64,000 bases of DNA from Janthinobacterium lividum (GCF_011601275.1 NZ_JAAOLY010000007.1:1-64000); one strand, 5' to 3'. Shown: positions 31,673 to 41,168, counted from the stretch's first letter. The notes: generated from the letters alone by a model not told the origin. A program made the numbers and translations.

Positions 31673-34600
31673 ATGTCCAGCGATCCCCTTGCGCCGCCCG
31701 TGCTGCGCCTGACGCTCACGCGCGATCCCCTCGCCAGCGCCGGCGACTGTCCCGCCGCGCCCGGCTGGCATGCCGAGACCCACGTGCTGTCCAGTGCGCG
31801 CGGCATCGGCAGCTGCCGTACCGTGCTCGATATCGGCCCGGCCGACGTGGTGCAACTGCTGCTGTGCGACGGCAGTTCGCTGCTGGCTGGCAGCCTGGAC
31901 CTGCCACGCTACCTGGGGCCGGCCACGCTGGCGCGCGACGGCGCGCCCGCCAGCATCGAAGTGGGACTGGCCCTGCGTCCGCAGGCGGCGCGCCAGCCGC
32001 CCGGCGCCAGCCGCGACGGTCTGGGCGCCTGGATGCTGCGGGCCGTGCGCGTGTACCGCTGCGGCGCCGCCGCCATGACGGCGCTGGCGGCGGCGGGCGC
32101 CTTCCAGGACCGCCAGCTGGAGCAGCGCCTGGGCTTGTACCGCTGCGGCATCGAGGCGGGCAGCATGACGGCCGTCGCCAGCCTGCCCGCCGGGCCGGAA
32201 CCGGTGCTGCTGCTGTTGCACGGCACGGCCTCGTCGACCCAGCGCAGCTTTGGCGGCCTGTGGCGCAACGGCCTGGCGCCGCAACTGGCGGCGCGGTACG
32301 GCAACCGCATCTACGGCTATGAGCACCGCAGCCTCAGCGACAGCCCCATCGAGAATGCGCTGGCCCTCGTGCGCCAGCTGCCGCACGGCGCCGTGCTGCA
32401 CCTCCTGGGCCATTCGCGCGGCGGCCTGGTGGGCGAATTGCTGGCGCGCGCGCAGCGCATCGACAGCCGCGGCGCCGTCGACCTGGCTGGCGACGGCCTG
32501 GAGCGGTTGAGCGAAAACACGGTGGGCGGGGAAGCGTTCAACAGCCACGATATCGAACACTTCACGGCCCAGGCGCAGCTGGGCGGGCGCGGCGGCCATG
32601 ACGCGGACGCGGCGCGCCTGCGCGAATTGAGCGTGGAGCTGAAGACGCGCGCCATCCGCATCGCCCGCTTCGTGCGCGTGGCTTGCCCGGCGCGCGGCAC
32701 CACCCTGATGTCGGGCCGGCTCGACCGCTGGGCCAGCGTGATGTTCAACCTGCTGCTGCATGGCGGCGTTCCCGACGGCGCCATGGCTTTCTTGCTGGCC
32801 GTGGTGCAGCAGCGCTGCGACGCGCGCATCCTGCCGGGCCTGGAAGCGATGATGCCCGACTCACCGCTGGTGGCCATGCTCAACGCGCCCGACGTGCGCG
32901 TGGCCAGCCCGCTGCACGTGCTGGCCGGCGCGTGCAGCGGCGATGGCCTGCTGGGCTGGCTGGGCGACTGCCTCGATGACCAGCTGTACGGTGGACAGAA
33001 CGACCTGGTGGTCAATTGCGCCTCGATGGCCGGCGGCGCCACGCGCAGCACGCCGGTGCGGCAACTGCTGCTGCGCGGGCCGCACACGCACCACCTGAAC
33101 TACTTCGAGCGCGCGCCCTCGAGCCAGGCCGCCGTGCAGGCGCTCACCGGCGACGAGGCAGCCTACCAGCCGCTGCCCGGCATCGAGCACGGCCCCCTGG
33201 CGCGCGGCGGCGAAGTGCCGAAACGGCGCGCGCACGCGCCCATCGTGCTGCTGCTGCCCGACATCATGGGCAGCCACCTGCAAGTGGGCAGCAACCGCAT
33301 CTGGTTCGACCCCGTCAACCTCGTCGAAGGGCGCATCGAACGCCTGGCCGTGGGCCAGCCGCACATCGTCAGCGCCGGCTGGATCGAATCGTGCTATGAA
33401 CCGTTTGCCCGCTTTCTCGCGCAAAGCCAGGAAGTGCGTCCCTTTACCTATGACTGGCGATTGTCGCTGCAGGAGTCGTGCCGCGCCTTCCTGCCCGTGC
33501 TCGACGACGCCATGCGCGACGCGGAACAACGCGGACAGCCGCTGCGCATCGTCGCCCACGGCATGGGCGGGCTGGTGGCGCGCCTGGCCCTGAAGGACCG
33601 CTGGCAGCGCTTCGGCGCCCTGCCCGGCAGCCGATTGCTGCAGGTGGGCACGGCCAACCGCGGCACGCAGGCGATGGTGCAAGTGCTGCTGGGACGCGAC
33701 CGGCTGGTGCAAATGCTGGCGTGTTGGATCAGCTGGAAGCACACGCGACGCCAGTTCCTCGGCTTCGTGCGCGCCTTTCCCGGGGTGCTGGACATGCTGC
33801 CGTGGCCGCAGGCGGGCGGCATCGATTATTTCGACCCCGAGGCCTGGGCGCAGCTGGCCGCCGGCGACGCGCAAGCGGGCCTGCCCGGCGGCTGGCAGGT
33901 GCCCGAGGCCCAGGCGCTGGCTGCGGCGCGCGCCACCGTGGCCTTGCTGGAAGCGGCCCCGCTCGACGCCCGCCTTTGCAGCTACCTGGCCGGCTGCGCC
34001 GCCACGCCCGTGGCGCTGCGCCTGCGCGACGGCGGCATCGAAACGGCCTGGTCGCCGGACGGCGATGGCCGCACGGCCTGGCAAGGCGCGGTGCCGGACG
34101 GCGTGACCGCCTGCTACCTGCCGGTGGCGCATGGCGACCTGTTGTTGCAAAAAGAACATTACCTGGCCATCGCGCAACTGCTCGACAACGGCCAGGGCGC
34201 CGCCCTGCCCCGCCACCCGCCGCACGCGCCCGGCGGCGCAGCGCCCCGCTTCCATCCGTATGTACCCGATGCCACGCCGCTGTACCCGCAGCCGCAGGAA
34301 TTGCTCGACGCGGCCATCGGCGCCGCCGGCCCCGCCAGCGCGCCGGAAAGCCGCGCGTCGCAATTAAGCCTCTCCGTCATCCACGGCAGCATGGCCTCGG
34401 CCGACGCGCCCGTCATGAGCGGCTGCTACGCGTCCGAATCGCTGCGCGGCAGCATGAGTTTTCTCGACCGCCTGCTGGCGGGCAAGCTGCAGGAAATCCA
34501 CGCGCTGGGGCGCTTTCCGCAACGTCCCGACTCCGCCCTCGTGGTGCTGCAGCCCGATGCGGCGCGCCGGCCCGGCGGCGCCATCGTCATCGGCCTGGGC

Positions 34601-37135
34601 GCGCTGGGCGAGCTGACACCGGGCGAACTGGCGCGCGCCTTTGCCGGCGGCCTGCTCGAATACGCGTGCGTCTGCCTGCAGGTGCGCGCCGCCGGCCACG
34701 TGGCCGCGCCGCCGATGGGCGAACACGGCTTGCGCGTGGCCAGCCTGCTGTCCGGTTCCGGCTACGGCGGCTTGAGCATCGCCCTGTGCGCGCGGGCCCT
34801 GATCGACGGCGCGCGCAGCGCCAACCGGCGTCTGGAAGACGCGGGCATGGCGTGCCGCATCGGCCACATCGCCATCTACGAACAGTCCGAGGCGCGCGCC
34901 ATCGCCGCCGCCGTGGCCATCGAGCAAATCATGGCCGAAGCACGCTACCAGGGCAGCTTCACGTTCGAGCGGCGCATCCGCCACAGTCCCGGCGGCTACC
35001 GGCGCATCCTGCCCAGCCTGAGCGGCGACAATGGCTGGCGCCGCGTGCAGATCGTCGCCGCCGACCTCTCCGGCGCCCTGCGCTTCACCGTGCTGACGGA
35101 CCGCGCGCACAACAGCGTCGACGAAGAGCCGAACCAGCGGCAAGCCGTCGATGGCCTGATCATGGACGCCACCGACAACACCACCGACCAGCCGGGCCTG
35201 TCACGCGCCCTGTACGAACTGATGCTGCCCAATGGCCTGAAGGCGGCCATCCCCGAGATGCGCGGCCTGATCCTGGCCGTCGACCAGAGCGCCGCCATCT
35301 ATCCGTGGGAGCTGATGCGCGACGAGGCGGGCAGCGAAGAAAGCCCCCTGTCGACGCGCATCGGCATGGTGCGCCAGCTGGCCAGCCTGCGCGAGCAGCC
35401 GCCAGCCGTCAGCCCGCCCAGCAACAGCGTGCTGGTGATCGGCGACACCGATTCCGGCCTGCCCGAGCTGCCCGCCGCGCAGGCCGAGGCGCAGGACGTG
35501 GCGCGCATGTTCGGCGCGTACGGCTACCAGGTGCGCGAGCTGCTGCGCCCGCAGGCCCAGCGCGTGCTGGTGCACCTGTTCGACGAACGCTATTTCGCCA
35601 TCCACCTGGCCGGCCATGGCGAAGTGGCCGGTCCCGGCATCGCCCATACGGGCCTGGTGCTGGGACCGAAGACGCGGCTGACGGCCGCGCAGGTGGGTAA
35701 ATTGAAGCGCGTGCCGCAATTCGTCTTCATCAATTGCTGCCACCTGGGCGACATGCGCCCGGACGCCATCGCGCCATGGTCGAAACTGGCCGCCAGCCTG
35801 GCCACGGCCTTCATTGAAATGGGTTCGCAAGCCGTGATCGCGGCAGGCTGGCGCATCGACGACCAGGCGGCCAGCATCTTCGCGCACAGCTTCTATCACG
35901 CCATGCTGAGCGGCGAATACTTCGGCGACGCCGTGCGCCTGGCGCGCGAGGCGGCCTACCTGCAGTTCCCGGCCTCGAACACCTGGGGCGCCTACCAGGC
36001 GTATGGCGACGACCGCTACCGCTTTCCGAACACCCAGAGCAGGCCCTGGCAAGCGCCCGACTACCATTACCACGGCCATTTGCTGGCCGACCTGGAAACC
36101 CTGCACGCGCGCCTGGCGGGCGCCGATCCTGCACGCCGCGCGGCCATCGAGGAAAAGCTGGCCAGCATCGAGGAAGCCGTGCGCGCCCGCTTTTTCGGCT
36201 GCGCCGACATCCGCGAAAACATGGCCGCCACGCGCGCCGGCCTGGGGGGACTGGAAAACACCTTGCGCGCCATCGAACACTACCGGGCGGCCCACAGCGC
36301 GGCCGATGGCAAGGTGGGCTTGCGCGCGCTGGCGCACTGGGCGGAACTGGAAATACGCCAGGGCGCGGCCCTGTGCGGCCTCGATGCGGGCGCCGGCATC
36401 GAGGTGCCGGCCGTGCCCGATATGACGCAAGGCCGGCAGTTGCTGCAGGATGGAAAACAGCATATCGACCTGCTGGTGGCGCTGGCGCCTACGGCCCAGC
36501 GCCTGGCCCTGCTGGGACGCTACTGGGCCTTGCAGGCGCGCCTGGCCTGCCGCGAAGGAAGCTCCGGCGCGCAGGCCCTGCGCGCCATGACGGATGCCTG
36601 CCTGGCCGCGCTGGAAGAAGCGCGGCGGCGCAGCGGCGTGGCCGACTGTGACCTGATTTTCCAGGTGCTGGCGGGCGCCCTGCTGTTGAAAGCCCATGGC
36701 GACGGCGGCGCGTGGCGCGCGCTCGATCCGCAGCTGGGCGACTTGCTGCACGACGCCATCGCCTATGCGCGCCAGCGCCATGCGGACGAACGCCGCGCCA
36801 TTGACGCCGGCGCCCCCGTGCGCGCCGCACTGCTGGCGGCCCTGTGGCAGGTGCCGGACGGCCAGCCCTTCGACACGTCCGCGCGCGCCGCTTTCCTGGC
36901 CCTGTATCACGACGCCGTGCGGCGCCACGGCAGCATCGGCGAACCCGAAACGATCACGGCGCCGCTGCGCTTCCTGCTCGAACTGCTGCCATCCGACAGC
37001 CCGGACACCGGCTTGCGCAGCGCCGTGCAGGCGCTGGCCAGCCAGCTGCAGGCGTCACTTCCCGCTATCAGCCAGGCACCACGCCATAATGGCGCGCATA
37101 GCGCTCGTCCAGATTCGCCAGCGGCATCATCATGA
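31673..37135 (+). CDS. CHAT-domain protease fused to two alpha/beta-hydrolase modules, 1820 aa
   Basis: Domains in order: N-terminal region (1-175); alpha/beta-hydrolase 1 (about 180-480) with oxyanion HGT (183-185) and nucleophile elbow GHSRGG (S248); hydrolase-like module 2 (about 520-860), resembling lecithin:cholesterol acyltransferases (LLLPDIMGSHL) but with AHGMGG (628-633), so the serine is replaced by G630; a middle domain (about 890-1190, motif VIGLGALGELTPGELAR); CHAT caspase-like domain (about 1195-1440) with YPWELM, His in LAGHGE (H1315) and Cys in INCCHLG (C1356); then a helical, TPR-like tail. CHAT proteases are conditionally activated peptidases found in stress and defence proteins. 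No ribosome site precedes the ATG, so the start is uncertain. The end overlaps the convergent olsB-like gene by 68 bases. Confidence 0.88.
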   Translation: MSSDPLAPPVLRLTLTRDPLASAGDCPAAPGWHAETHVLSSARGIGSCRTVLDIGPADVVQLLLCDGSSLLAGSLDLPRYLGPATLARDGAPASIEVGLALRPQAARQPPGASRDGLGAWMLRAVRVYRCGAAAMTALAAAGAFQDRQLEQRLGLYRCGIEAGSMTAVASLPAGPEPVLLLLHGTASSTQRSFGGLWRNGLAPQLAARYGNRIYGYEHRSLSDSPIENALALVRQLPHGAVLHLLGHSRGGLVGELLARAQRIDSRGAVDLAGDGLERLSENTVGGEAFNSHDIEHFTAQAQLGGRGGHDADAARLRELSVELKTRAIRIARFVRVACPARGTTLMSGRLDRWASVMFNLLLHGGVPDGAMAFLLAVVQQRCDARILPGLEAMMPDSPLVAMLNAPDVRVASPLHVLAGACSGDGLLGWLGDCLDDQLYGGQNDLVVNCASMAGGATRSTPVRQLLLRGPHTHHLNYFERAPSSQAAVQALTGDEAAYQPLPGIEHGPLARGGEVPKRRAHAPIVLLLPDIMGSHLQVGSNRIWFDPVNLVEGRIERLAVGQPHIVSAGWIESCYEPFARFLAQSQEVRPFTYDWRLSLQESCRAFLPVLDDAMRDAEQRGQPLRIVAHGMGGLVARLALKDRWQRFGALPGSRLLQVGTANRGTQAMVQVLLGRDRLVQMLACWISWKHTRRQFLGFVRAFPGVLDMLPWPQAGGIDYFDPEAWAQLAAGDAQAGLPGGWQVPEAQALAAARATVALLEAAPLDARLCSYLAGCAATPVALRLRDGGIETAWSPDGDGRTAWQGAVPDGVTACYLPVAHGDLLLQKEHYLAIAQLLDNGQGAALPRHPPHAPGGAAPRFHPYVPDATPLYPQPQELLDAAIGAAGPASAPESRASQLSLSVIHGSMASADAPVMSGCYASESLRGSMSFLDRLLAGKLQEIHALGRFPQRPDSALVVLQPDAARRPGGAIVIGLGALGELTPGELARAFAGGLLEYACVCLQVRAAGHVAAPPMGEHGLRVASLLSGSGYGGLSIALCARALIDGARSANRRLEDAGMACRIGHIAIYEQSEARAIAAAVAIEQIMAEARYQGSFTFERRIRHSPGGYRRILPSLSGDNGWRRVQIVAADLSGALRFTVLTDRAHNSVDEEPNQRQAVDGLIMDATDNTTDQPGLSRALYELMLPNGLKAAIPEMRGLILAVDQSAAIYPWELMRDEAGSEESPLSTRIGMVRQLASLREQPPAVSPPSNSVLVIGDTDSGLPELPAAQAEAQDVARMFGAYGYQVRELLRPQAQRVLVHLFDERYFAIHLAGHGEVAGPGIAHTGLVLGPKTRLTAAQVGKLKRVPQFVFINCCHLGDMRPDAIAPWSKLAASLATAFIEMGSQAVIAAGWRIDDQAASIFAHSFYHAMLSGEYFGDAVRLAREAAYLQFPASNTWGAYQAYGDDRYRFPNTQSRPWQAPDYHYHGHLLADLETLHARLAGADPARRAAIEEKLASIEEAVRARFFGCADIRENMAATRAGLGGLENTLRAIEHYRAAHSAADGKVGLRALAHWAELEIRQGAALCGLDAGAGIEVPAVPDMTQGRQLLQDGKQHIDLLVALAPTAQRLALLGRYWALQARLACREGSSGAQALRAMTDACLAALEEARRRSGVADCDLIFQVLAGALLLKAHGDGGAWRALDPQLGDLLHDAIAYARQRHADERRAIDAGAPVRAALLAALWQVPDGQPFDTSARAAFLALYHDAVRRHGSIGEPETITAPLRFLLELLPSDSPDTGLRSAVQALASQLQASLPAISQAPRHNGAHSARPDSPAASS

Positions 37136-37829
37136 ACATGTCGGCGCTTTCGAAATCAGGATCCCACGCCGGTTCGCCGCAAATCCAGGCGCCCGAACGC
37201 AGATAACCCTTGATCAGCGGCGGCACTTGCGGCTTGTGCGCCGCTTCCACCTGATGGATGGGAAAAGGCAGGTGCGGCGTGACGCGGTATTCGCTCGGGG
37301 CCATGTGCTTTTCGGCCAGCGCCTGGTACACGGCGACGGCGTTATGGCCGCCATCGGCCAGGCTGATGCTGGCGCAGCCGACCAGGTAGTCGCAGCGCTC
37401 GCGGCGCATGTACTCGGCCAGGCCCGACCACAGCAGCATGATCACGCTGCCGCCCCGGTATTTCGGGTGGATACAGGCGCGGCCCGCTTCGACCATGCGT
37501 CCGCGCAGGTTCTTCAGGCGGCTCAGGTCGAACTCGTTTTCCGAATACAGCCGGCCGATCTTGGCCGCCTTGGCCGCGCTCAGCACGCGGTAGGTGCCCA
37601 CCACTTTCAGGGTGTCGGCGTCTCGCACGATCAGGTGATCGCAGTGCGCATCGAATTCATCGCTGTCGAGGCCATCGGCGTTGGCCAGCGACGTCAGACC
37701 CATGGTCTCGATAAACACCTTGTAACGCAAACGCTGCACTTCACGCAATTCCGCCGCTGTCGTGGCCTGGCTCAGCACCAGTTGGACCGGGCGGGCCTTG
37801 GCTTCGTTTGATGCGATTATGTTTTGCAT
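37068..37829 (-). CDS. OlsB-like GNAT N-acyltransferase
   Basis: A 253-residue GNAT acyltransferase of the OlsB/L-ornithine N-acyltransferase type: AAELREVQRLRYKVFIE at the start, EAGRACIHPKYRGGSVI and LVGCASISLADGG in the core. OlsB makes lyso-ornithine lipid, a phosphate-free membrane lipid. No olsA-type partner lies next to it. A Pho-box-like site lies 46 bases upstream (37875-37892), matching the phosphate-starvation control known for ornithine lipids. Its 3' end overlaps the CHAT gene. Confidence 0.85.
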   Translation of the reverse strand: MQNIIASNEAKARPVQLVLSQATTAAELREVQRLRYKVFIETMGLTSLANADGLDSDEFDAHCDHLIVRDADTLKVVGTYRVLSAAKAAKIGRLYSENEFDLSRLKNLRGRMVEAGRACIHPKYRGGSVIMLLWSGLAEYMRRERCDYLVGCASISLADGGHNAVAVYQALAEKHMAPSEYRVTPHLPFPIHQVEAAHKPQVPPLIKGYLRSGAWICGEPAWDPDFESADMFMMMPLANLDERYARHYGVVPG

Positions 37830-37874
37830 GGTTTCATCCCTGTGATCAAGACGACTCCAGCGTACTTGCCTAAT

Positions 37875-37892
37875 ATGTCAGGAAAATGACAG
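37875..37892 (-). promoter_or_regulatory. Pho-box-like site before the olsB-like gene
   Basis: On the minus strand: CTGTCAT-TTTC-CTGACAT. The first heptamer is perfect and the second matches CTGTCAT at 6 of 7, with the standard 4-base spacer. PhoB binds such tandem heptamers. Confidence 0.6.
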
Positions 37893-37927
37893 CCGAATGT
37901 CATTTCCATGACGCAAGTCAATGTCAT
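37884..37927. promoter_or_regulatory. inverted repeats between olsB-like and fdhF-like genes
   Basis: AAATGACA (37884-37891) and TGTCATTT (37898-37905) are perfect arms around six bases. A second pair, ATGAC (37908-37912) and GTCAT (37923-37927), follows. They lie in the divergent promoter region and overlap the Pho-like site. Confidence 0.5.
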
Positions 37928-37973
37928 TCGGGGATCGTGCATAATTACCACACTCGCCCAGCCGAAAGAGCCC

Positions 37974-40283
37974 ATGAAAGACCAGGACGCACCGCACATC
38001 ACGCCCTACACCAAGCCGGCCGCCGGCTGGGACGCCTTGAAACACGTGGCCATCAGCCTGCGCCAGGAGCGGGTCGCACCCGAGAATCTGAAGGCGCTGC
38101 TGGCGCAAAACCAGCCGGACGGTTTCGATTGCCCCGGCTGCGCCTGGCCAGACCGCAACCACGCTTCCACGTTCGCCTTTTGCGAAAACGGCGCCAAGGC
38201 CGTCGCCGCCGAAGCGACCAGCCGCCGCGCCAGCCGGGAGCTGTTCGCCGGCCATACCGTCACGCAGCTGCTGGAACAATCGGACTACGCGCTCGAACAG
38301 CACGGGCGCCTGACGGAACCGATGACGTACGACGCCGCCAGCGACCGCTATGTGCCGATTTCATGGGATGAGGCCTACGCCCTCGTGGGCCGCCACCTGC
38401 GCGCCCTGCCCGATCCGAACCAGGCCGCTTTCTACACGTCGGGGCGCGCCAGCAACGAAGCCGCGTTTCTGTACCAGCTGATGGCGCGCCTGTACGGCAC
38501 CAATAACTTCCCCGACTGCTCCAACATGTGCCACGAGGCGACCAGCCGCGGCTTGCCGGCCACGGTGGGCATCGGCAAGGGAACGGTGACGCTGGCCGAC
38601 TTCGAACTGGCCGACACCATCCTCATCTTCGGCCAGAATCCCGCCACCAACCACCCGCGCATGCTGGGCGAACTGCGCGACTGCGCGCGCCGCGGCGGCA
38701 GCATCGTTTCCATCAATCCCCTGCGCGAACGGGGCTTGCAGCGCTTCATGGATCCGCAAAGCGCGCTGGAAATGGCGACCCTGGGCAGCACGCGCCTGGC
38801 CGGCCTGTTCGTCCAGCCCACCCTGGGCGGCGACTTCGCCATGATCAAGGCCGTCGCCAAGCGTGTCGTCGAGCATGACGATGCGGCGCAGGCGGCCGGC
38901 GCGCCCGCCGTCATCGACCACGCCTTCATCGTTGAACACTGCAGCGGCTTCGACGCCTTCCGCGACGACCTGCGCGCAGAGAATTGGCAACTGCTCGTGG
39001 CGGAATCGGGCGTGGCGCGCGCGCAGATCGAGGCATTGACGGACATCTTCGTCAAAGGCCAGCGCATCATCGCCACCTGGGGCATGGGCCTGACGCAGCA
39101 CAAGCACAGCGTGGCGGCCATCCGCATGCTGTCGAATTTGATGATGCTGCGCGGGCAGATCGGCAAGCCGGGCGCCGGGCTATGCCCCGTGCGCGGCCAC
39201 TCCAACGTGCAGGGCGACCGCACGGTGGGCATCGAGGAAAAGCCGACAACTGCCTTCCTCGACCGCTTGGGCCAGGTGTATGGATTTGCGCCGCCGCGCG
39301 CACATGGCCACGACGTGGTGGCCACCATCGAAGCCATGCGGCGCGGCGACGTCAAGGTATTCATTGCGCTGGGCGGCAATTTCGCGGCAGCCACGCCCGA
39401 TACGCCGCTGACCTTTGCCGCGCTGCGCCAGTGCACGCTGACGGTGCAGGTGGCCACCAAGCTCAATCGCAGCCACTTGGTCATCGGCAAGGAAGCCCTG
39501 CTGCTGCCCACCCTGGGGCGCACGGAGATCGACTTGCAGCACGGCGTGGCGCAGGGCGTGACGGTGGAAGATTCGATGAGCATGGTACATATCTCGTACG
39601 GCCGCAATGCGCCCGCTTCGCCGCAGCTGCGCTCGGAAGTGGCCATCGTGGCCGGCATGGCCGAAGCGACGGTGGGGAGCACCCTGGTCGACTGGCGCGC
39701 GTATGCGGCCGACTACGCGCGCATCCGCGACGACATCGAAAAGGTGTTTGACGATTTTTACGACTACAACGCCAGGGTGGCGCAGCCGGGCGGCTTTCAT
39801 TTGACGGTGGCTTCGCGCGAACGCGTGTGGAAGACAGCCAGCGGCAAGGCAAGCTTCCTCATCGCCCCGCTGGACCTCGATACGCCGCTGCACCGCGCAA
39901 AAAAGCGCCACGGCGAGCGCCTGATGGTCTTGATGAGCACGCGCTCGCACGACCAGTACAACACCACCATCTACGGCATGGATGACCGCTACCGGGGCGT
40001 GTACGGCACGCGCAAGGTCGTCTTCGCCAATGCGGAAGATATCGCCATGCTGGGCTTTGCCGATGGCGAGCTGGTGGACTTGATCGGCGCCTGGGACGAT
40101 GGCGTGGCGCGCCGCGCCGACGGTTTCCGTCTCGTCGCCTACGACATCCCGCGAGGCTGCCTGGGCGCGTACTACCCGGAGACGAACCCGCTGGTGCCGC
40201 TGACCAGCACGGCCGACGGCGCCGGCACGCCCACATCGAAATCCGTGCCCGTGCTGCTGCAACGCAGTGAAGTTAAAGCGTGA
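37974..40283 (+). CDS. FdhF/YdeP-family molybdopterin oxidoreductase
   Basis: A 769-residue molybdenum enzyme of the FdhF/YdeP family (formate-dehydrogenase alpha-like, without selenocysteine). The N-terminal FDCPGCAWPD may bind an iron-sulfur cluster; Mo-cofactor binding motifs include TSGRASNEAAFLYQ, NMCHEATS and FGQNPATNHPRM. Substrate is not known; E. coli YdeP is linked to acid resistance. AAAGAG precedes the ATG at 37974. The adjacent, convergent fdhD fits a need for a sulfurated cofactor. Ends overlap fdhD by 11 bases. Confidence 0.9.
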   Translation: MKDQDAPHITPYTKPAAGWDALKHVAISLRQERVAPENLKALLAQNQPDGFDCPGCAWPDRNHASTFAFCENGAKAVAAEATSRRASRELFAGHTVTQLLEQSDYALEQHGRLTEPMTYDAASDRYVPISWDEAYALVGRHLRALPDPNQAAFYTSGRASNEAAFLYQLMARLYGTNNFPDCSNMCHEATSRGLPATVGIGKGTVTLADFELADTILIFGQNPATNHPRMLGELRDCARRGGSIVSINPLRERGLQRFMDPQSALEMATLGSTRLAGLFVQPTLGGDFAMIKAVAKRVVEHDDAAQAAGAPAVIDHAFIVEHCSGFDAFRDDLRAENWQLLVAESGVARAQIEALTDIFVKGQRIIATWGMGLTQHKHSVAAIRMLSNLMMLRGQIGKPGAGLCPVRGHSNVQGDRTVGIEEKPTTAFLDRLGQVYGFAPPRAHGHDVVATIEAMRRGDVKVFIALGGNFAAATPDTPLTFAALRQCTLTVQVATKLNRSHLVIGKEALLLPTLGRTEIDLQHGVAQGVTVEDSMSMVHISYGRNAPASPQLRSEVAIVAGMAEATVGSTLVDWRAYAADYARIRDDIEKVFDDFYDYNARVAQPGGFHLTVASRERVWKTASGKASFLIAPLDLDTPLHRAKKRHGERLMVLMSTRSHDQYNTTIYGMDDRYRGVYGTRKVVFANAEDIAMLGFADGELVDLIGAWDDGVARRADGFRLVAYDIPRGCLGAYYPETNPLVPLTSTADGAGTPTSKSVPVLLQRSEVKA

Positions 40284-41100
40284 TGGCTGGCGTGTAATCG
40301 ACGTAGGCATCCTGGCGGCAGAAACCCGCCAGCTTCATACCCGCCTGCGTGGCGATGGAAATGGCCAGCGAACTGGGGGCGGAAATCGTCGCCAGCAAGG
40401 GGATCTGCATGCGCGCCGCCTTGCGCGCCAGCTCGTAGCTGCCGCGGCTGGACAGGAAGACGAAGCCACGCCGCATGTCGATATCGTGCAGCGCGAGATG
40501 GCCAATCAGTTTGTCGAGGCCGTTATGGCGGCCCACATCCTCGAACACCTGCACGATATCGCCATCGGGCGTGCACCACGCGGCCGCGTGCACGCCGCCC
40601 GTTTCCCGCATCAGCGCCTGATGCTCGCGCAAGCCGGCGGAGGCTCGCGCCAGCGCGGTGGGCAAGTCGACATGTATCAGGGGTGGCGGCAACGGCGCCG
40701 GCTGCAAGTCGAGCATGTCGATGCTGTCGATGCCGCACACGCCGCAGCCCGTGCGGCCCGTCAGCTGGCGGCGCCGGTCCTTCAGGCGCACGAAATCCTC
40801 CTGGGCGATGCTCAACGCCACTTCGGCGGAGTCGGCGCGCAGGAACACTTCGCAATCGAAGATGGCATCGGCGGAAGCGACCACGCCTTCCGTCAGCGCG
40901 AAGCCATACGCGAACGCTTCCAGATCGCGCGGGGTGGCCATCATGACGACGTGGGAAATGCCATTGAAGACCAGCGCGACGGGGATTTCCTCGGCGACGT
41001 GGTCGATGGCGGGGGTAGCAACGCCCGCCTGGTGGCGGACGATGGCGCGCTCGACGAAGCCGGCGCGTTCGATCTCTGTATCTTCTGACATGGCAACCAT
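40273..41100 (-). CDS. fdhD: formate dehydrogenase accessory sulfurtransferase FdhD
   Basis: A 275-residue protein that transfers sulfur to the Mo-bis-MGD cofactor of formate-dehydrogenase-type enzymes. The catalytic Cys pair GCGVCG is at C119/C122, and GDIVQVFEDVGRHNGLDK and SSRGSYELARKA are conserved. Start is uncertain between 41100 and 41091 (both ATG); no strong ribosome site. It is convergent with the molybdoenzyme gene, its likely client. Confidence 0.92.
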   Translation of the reverse strand: MVAMSEDTEIERAGFVERAIVRHQAGVATPAIDHVAEEIPVALVFNGISHVVMMATPRDLEAFAYGFALTEGVVASADAIFDCEVFLRADSAEVALSIAQEDFVRLKDRRRQLTGRTGCGVCGIDSIDMLDLQPAPLPPPLIHVDLPTALARASAGLREHQALMRETGGVHAAAWCTPDGDIVQVFEDVGRHNGLDKLIGHLALHDIDMRRGFVFLSSRGSYELARKAARMQIPLLATISAPSSLAISIATQAGMKLAGFCRQDAYVDYTPAITL

Positions 41101-41168
41101 GGGGGAACTATCACAGGCCCCATGGTAAACCAGAATAGCCAGGCAGGGGGCGGCCCCTGCCCGCACCA

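Noticed and set aside
34364-36928. Large minus-strand frames inside the CHAT gene
   Set aside because: They lie opposite the CHAT and middle domains and show only Arg/Gln/Ala-rich translations. The conserved CHAT motifs are on the plus strand.
30242-37135. A mobile island carrying the CHAT locus
   Set aside because: No integrase, transposase, tRNA junction or flanking direct repeats were found, and base composition of the CHAT gene is like its neighbours. Only the short AT-rich spacers differ.
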